Origin: an uncultured Bacteroidota bacterium | GTDB taxonomy: Bacteria; Bacteroidota; Bacteroidia; Chitinophagales; Chitinophagaceae | NCBI GenBank assembly: GCA_903913355.1 | Contig: CAIWKU010000373.1 | Location: forward strand, 1-16,949 | DNA: 16,949 bases | Direction of reading: 5' to 3' | In this document: positions 13,721 to 16,949 of the stretch, in pieces | Position numbering within the stretch: position 1 is the first letter of the stretch | Layout: each line of letters starts with the position of its first letter | The notes under the pieces: model-generated | Told to the model about the DNA's origin: nothing | Database searches by the model: none | Seen by the model: the letters and a program-made list of their open reading frames with translations, nothing else | Program-made: the position numbers and the translations under genes

Positions 13721-14853
13721 TAGGAGAAACTGCCTTTCATTTTATCCCATAATTCCTTTCTAACCCTTTTAAAAAGTACTTTATCGTATAGTGGAATAAA
13801 TTTCCAGCATCCTTTATAATTAAATACCCATTTGAGCAGGTCGATAATTTTCTTTCGCTTCAATACACGAATGATATCCCGGTAAAAAATAGCTACTTCG
13901 GTTACTTTATTCTCATCGGCCAGTATCGCATTTTCGGGAAGAGGACCCGGAGTAAAGAAACGACTGACGGCTTTCGAAAAATCATGTCCTGTAAATCTGC
14001 CGGAAGGAAGCCAGAAATTAGGTCTGATATCAACTTCCAACAGGTAATATATTTCTTCTTGTGTCTGGTAAATAAACTGAATACTGGCAAAGCCATTGAT
14101 ACCGATATGCTTACCAATATTCCGAAGTTCTCCTTCCAGTCTTTTGCTGTTAAAATAATTTCGCTTGGTGGTAAAAGTGAATTTAGAATCAAAATACGTG
14201 GTTACCTCTCCGGCATTATATTCCACCAGCTCTCCGTTTCTGTATAAAGCTTCCACCCCAATATCCTTTCCGGTAATATATTCCTGGATAATAATATCGT
14301 ATTCTTTGTTGGCTTTTTCCAGGTTTACCTGCAATTCATTTTCATTGTTACAAAACAAAATACCACCCCCACCCCAGCTGAGATCCTGTTTCAATAAGAT
14401 CGGATACCTTAATTGTAATGAATGTGAATCAAATGGGGTTTTGTGATCGTATACAATGTATTTAGGACTGGTAATCCCATATTTTTCGCAAATCCTTGAA
14501 AGCCCGGCTTTGGATGCCAGTATATCACGGTTTTCAATTTTAGTAAGCGGCAATATTCTATAAAACAATTCTTCTGAATGGATTCTTTCATTCAATACAT
14601 TCAGCAGTTTTTCATCTGCCGGTATAATCCAGTCATAAGCATCTGTCTTTCTCAGTGCCAGTTCGGTCAATTCTTTCACATAGGTATCGGTATCATCACT
14701 GCACTCGATCCAGTTATGATAATAACTATTAGAAATCAGCCAGGATTTTTTTGAACAAAATACGTCTACCGTACAGCCTCCTTTATTAAGAACGAAGGGA
14801 AGTTCCTGGAGTGTATCCCAGTTTTCCAGGCAGGCTACTAATACCTTTGCCAT
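13720..14853 (-). CDS. ATP-grasp domain enzyme, substrate unknown
   Basis: A 377-residue protein. Residues 1-105 form a pre-ATP-grasp Rossmann-like domain opening with MAKVLVACLE. The ATP-grasp fold follows: PILLKQDLSWGGGGI (151-165) as lysine plus glycine-rich loop, IIQEYITGKDIGVEAL (188-203), and LEVDIRPNFW (272-281) with the Glu273, Asp275 and Asn279 type metal ligands. Such enzymes join a carboxylate, activated as acyl phosphate, to an amine or other nucleophile; the layout recalls carbamoyl-phosphate-synthase-like and peptide-ligase-like members. The ATG at 14853 is preferred over a TTG 20 codons upstream. The CoA-binding gene lies 94 bases upstream on the same strand. Its stop codon shares one base with the REP right end, so the original C-terminus may have been trimmed or altered there. 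Confidence 0.82.
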   Translation of the reverse strand: MAKVLVACLENWDTLQELPFVLNKGGCTVDVFCSKKSWLISNSYYHNWIECSDDTDTYVKELTELALRKTDAYDWIIPADEKLLNVLNERIHSEELFYRILPLTKIENRDILASKAGLSRICEKYGITSPKYIVYDHKTPFDSHSLQLRYPILLKQDLSWGGGGILFCNNENELQVNLEKANKEYDIIIQEYITGKDIGVEALYRNGELVEYNAGEVTTYFDSKFTFTTKRNYFNSKRLEGELRNIGKHIGINGFASIQFIYQTQEEIYYLLEVDIRPNFWLPSGRFTGHDFSKAVSRFFTPGPLPENAILADENKVTEVAIFYRDIIRVLKRKKIIDLLKWVFNYKGCWKFIPLYDKVLFKRVRKELWDKMKGSFS

Positions 14854-14947
14854 TGCAATAGAATAAGAGATGGATAATCCTGCAAAGTTACTGGTATTTA
14901 GCGGATCACTCAAATAAAGGACTTACTCAGAAAACCGATGTATTTTA

Positions 14948-15313
14948 TCAATATTGCCCGGTTCCCAATAAAACCAGGGTGCAGGCTTCCTGTGGTTCGA
15001 TTCCATTGGCTTTTACCAGTTCAGAAAACTCATCATTTTCTGTACCCGGATTAAAAATAACACGCTTAGGATGTATCGACAGTATATAATCATAATACTG
15101 CTTCTGTAATTGAGGGTTCAGGTATAGGGTTACCGTATCCACTTCTTTTTCATCAGGATGGGAAGTAATAATGGGGGTATCGCCTATATTTCCTTCCTGC
15201 TTTCCAATAGCAATCACCGGATGTCCATACTTCCTCAATTTTTCTACGGCCAGATAACTGTACCGCGAAGGGTTTTCGGTAGCACCCAATACTATGGTTT
15301 TCTTATTATGCAT
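14948..15313 (-). CDS. CoA-binding domain protein (YccU-like)
   Basis: This 121-residue protein is a single Rossmann-type CoA-binding domain: TIVLGATENPSRYSYLAVEK (6-25) with the nucleotide loop, HPVIAIG (31-37), DTVTLYLNPQ (59-68), FNPGTENDEF (87-96) and EACTLVLLGTG (109-119). The length is normal for the stand-alone family (about 120-140 residues). Members bind CoA or a related nucleotide and their role is not settled. The ATG at 15313 has an AAAAGG four bases upstream. It shares a strand with the ATP-grasp gene 94 bases downstream; CoA-binding and ATP-grasp domains occur fused in acyl-CoA synthetases, but the ATP-grasp here is not of that type, so the pairing may be coincidence. Confidence 0.85.
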   Translation of the reverse strand: MHNKKTIVLGATENPSRYSYLAVEKLRKYGHPVIAIGKQEGNIGDTPIITSHPDEKEVDTVTLYLNPQLQKQYYDYILSIHPKRVIFNPGTENDEFSELVKANGIEPQEACTLVLLGTGQY

Positions 15314-15484
15314 CGCCTTTTAATAATAGGAATGATTGGGTAAAATCTTGATTACCTACTTCCTGTTTGGCAATAAAGATACCATATTATCAATGATGCC
15401 TATTCCTGTAATCGCAAAAGCAAGTTCATACTGTTTATCCCTGATAAAATCTGTAATTTCAAGTTACCCTTAAAACCTATTTTC

Positions 15485-16357
15485 ATGCGTACCCTAATCA
15501 TCGCTATTTTATTTATGTTGATACAATCTCAGTTACCATCGCAGGAACGTATTTTTATATACCCTCCCGGAGTAGGCACCATTAAAGGGTTTGATACCAC
15601 CGCTCCTTTTATAGATTACTATCCCTCTAAAAATACCTCCTCCCAAAAAACGGCTGTTATTATTTGTCCGGGTGGCTCTTACACACATCTTGCCTGGGAT
15701 AAAGAAGGCGTGATACCGGCCCGGATTTTCAATGAAAACGGCATAGATGCTTTTGTACTGCGTTATCGTTTGAATAATGACAAACAAGAGGGGCACCGTT
15801 ACCCAGACCAGTATAATGATGTAACAACGGCTATCCGGATAGTCCGTTCAAGAGGGAAGGAATGGGGCATTGACCCAGAAAAACTGGGCGTGATGGGCTT
15901 TTCGGCGGGGGGACATCTTGCTTCCACGGCAGCTACTTTATTACAAAAAGGCAACCCGGAATCAAAAAATCCTTTGGAACGAATAGATACGCGTCCTTCT
16001 TTCGCCATTCTTATCTACCCGGTAATTACCATGGATACCAGTTTTGGTCATCGCTACAGCAGAGAAATGCTTTTGGGCAAAAACCCTGATGCTGCCCTGG
16101 CAGATGCATTATCAACCGAAAAACGTGTGAGTGACGCTACCCCACCCGTTTTGCTGATTCATGCAGATGATGATAAAGCAGTTCCGCCCATGAATAGTAT
16201 TGTATTTTATGCTTCTTTAAAAAAATTCATGGTCCCATCCTCTTTATTCATTTTTGATCATGGCGGACATGGATTTGGCACAGCACCAACAGACCAAGTA
16301 TTAAATCAATGGCCAAAACTATGTTTGCAGTGGATGCAAAAGCTGGGTTTTCAATAA
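15485..16357 (+). CDS. Exported alpha/beta hydrolase (BD-FAE / acetylxylan-esterase-like)
   Basis: A 290-residue protein with a signal peptide (LIIAILFMLIQSQLPSQ, to about residue 20). The hydrolase fold shows an oxyanion loop CPGGSY (61-66), nucleophile elbow GFSAGG with Ser140, an acidic residue in HADDDKAVP (probably Asp230) and catalytic histidine in GGHGFG (His262). The family acts as periplasmic or secreted carboxylesterase, often removing acetyl or feruloyl groups from plant polysaccharides. No polysaccharide-use locus (susC/susD) is in the window, so the substrate is open. It is divergent from the CoA-binding gene across 171 bases. Confidence 0.88.
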   Translation: MRTLIIAILFMLIQSQLPSQERIFIYPPGVGTIKGFDTTAPFIDYYPSKNTSSQKTAVIICPGGSYTHLAWDKEGVIPARIFNENGIDAFVLRYRLNNDKQEGHRYPDQYNDVTTAIRIVRSRGKEWGIDPEKLGVMGFSAGGHLASTAATLLQKGNPESKNPLERIDTRPSFAILIYPVITMDTSFGHRYSREMLLGKNPDAALADALSTEKRVSDATPPVLLIHADDDKAVPPMNSIVFYASLKKFMVPSSLFIFDHGGHGFGTAPTDQVLNQWPKLCLQWMQKLGFQ

Positions 16358-16536
16358 TGAGTCTTTCATTAGTCTACGAAAAGCGCCTTATGATCGGGAA
16401 TTTCCAAATAAAAACGGATCCTCACCCAAAAGAAAAAACGCGTTTGTAAAAAATTGAAAATACCCTAGTGTATACTTTGGGATAAGTTAAAAAAATATTA
16501 CCCGTGTTAAATGATGATATTTATGAAATATTTTTC

Positions 16537-16544
16537 TAACTTTC
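16537..16544 (+). promoter_or_regulatory. Candidate -7 box for the histone-H1-like gene
   Basis: TAACTTTC is one base from TAnnTTTG and would place the start site about 35 bases before the ATG at 16584. The 16358-16583 gap is otherwise AT-rich with no supported gene. Confidence 0.3.
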
Positions 16545-16583
16545 ATTATACATCTATAACAAACTAAAAAAACCAATACCATC

Positions 16584-16949
16584 ATGGCAAAAGCAAGTAA
16601 AAAAAAGGCAGCAAAAAAGCCGGTAAAAAAGGCAGCGCCTAAGAAAGCAGCCAAAAAAGCAGCACCTAAAAAAGCAGCAAAAAAGGCAGCAAAGAAAGTA
16701 GTTAAAAAAGCAGCGAAAAAAGTAGCTAAGAAAAAATCAGCTCCTAAAAAAGCGGCACCAAAGAAAAAAGCAGCACCTAAAAAAGCAGCAAAAAAAGTAG
16801 CGCCTAAGAAAAAGGTTGCCCCTAAAAAAGTTGCCAAGAAAGCGGCTCCCAAAAAAGCAGTAAAAAAAGCAGTACCTAAAAAAATAGCAAAACCTGCTCC
16901 TAAAAAAGCAGCACCTAAAAAGAAACCAGTCGCTAAAAAGCCAGTGCCA
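16584..16949 (+). CDS. Lysine/alanine-rich histone-H1-like DNA-binding protein, 3' end cut by window
   Basis: The ATG at 16584 opens 122 codons without a stop to the last base, so the protein continues beyond the window. Composition is almost wholly Lys, Ala, Pro and Val, in imperfect repeats of the form KKAAPKKAAKK. No globular domain is visible in this part. This is the signature of bacterial H1-like proteins (chlamydial Hc1/Hc2-like tails and the Ala/Lys-rich tails found in Bacteroidota), which bind DNA non-specifically and compact the nucleoid. A hydrophobic reading frame on the opposite strand (16487-16852) is only the complement of these lysine and alanine codons. Repeat number may vary by slippage. 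Confidence 0.88.
   Translation, partial: MAKASKKKAAKKPVKKAAPKKAAKKAAPKKAAKKAAKKVVKKAAKKVAKKKSAPKKAAPKKKAAPKKAAKKVAPKKKVAPKKVAKKAAPKKAVKKAVPKKIAKPAPKKAAPKKKPVAKKPVP

Noticed and set aside
14854..14913. 20-codon extension of the ATP-grasp protein from a TTG
   Set aside because: The ATG at 14853 starts exactly at the first beta-strand; the added residues have no family support.
16436..16445. AAACGCGTTT palindrome as a terminator after the hydrolase gene
   Set aside because: It has no loop and no T-tract; probably chance.
16487..16852. 121-residue Phe/Leu/Ala-rich ORF on the minus strand resembling a membrane protein
   Set aside because: It is the complement of Lys and Ala codons of the H1-like gene; such shadows always arise opposite these repeats.

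Overview
The window reads as chromosome from a member of the Bacteroidota, most likely close to the Chitinophagaceae. I infer this from a porT-type gene (type IX secretion, a system confined to this phylum) directly after ubiE, promoter-like TAnnTTTG boxes in place of the E. coli -10, scarce Shine-Dalgarno sequences, a DDQVHFREP dihydroorotase motif, and roughly 40-45% GC in most genes. No rRNA, tRNA or CRISPR array is visible. The left gene enters and the right gene leaves through the window edges.

Layout. 1-1150 (minus): class III PLP aminotransferase missing its C-terminal end. 1438-2215 (plus): gamma-carbonic-anhydrase-like protein and a tiny lipoprotein. 2222-3148 (minus): rsgA, divergent from ubiE (3288-4043, plus) across a 139-bp G-rich gap. 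Then on plus: porT (4228), pyrC (5110), a short MutS-like ATPase (6518), a very AT-rich TlpA-like thioredoxin protein (8017), a membrane DUF3179 protein (9210), an exported bicupin (10482) and comM/yifB (11420-12961). 12979-13720: a REP-type mobile unit, with a small Y1/HUH transposase (RAYT) between ~50-bp inverted repeats and a ~105-bp tandem duplication on its left. 13720-15313 (minus): an ATP-grasp enzyme and a CoA-binding protein. 15485-16357 (plus): exported alpha/beta hydrolase. 16584-end (plus): lysine/alanine-rich histone-H1-like protein, cut by the window.

Most genes are housekeeping: ribosome maturation (rsgA), menaquinone (ubiE), pyrimidines (pyrC), secretion (porT), DNA processing (comM) and nucleoid (H1-like). 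They form loose same-strand runs with gaps of about 60-190 bp rather than tight operons. The accessory parts are the RAYT/REP unit wedged between the convergent 3' ends of comM and the ATP-grasp gene, and the AT-rich thioredoxin-like gene. The RAYT/REP unit is the most interesting item: each end has two copies of a 16-base half-site plus a perfect hairpin, the right end touches the stop codons on both of its sides, and the left end is duplicated together with the first codons of the transposase.
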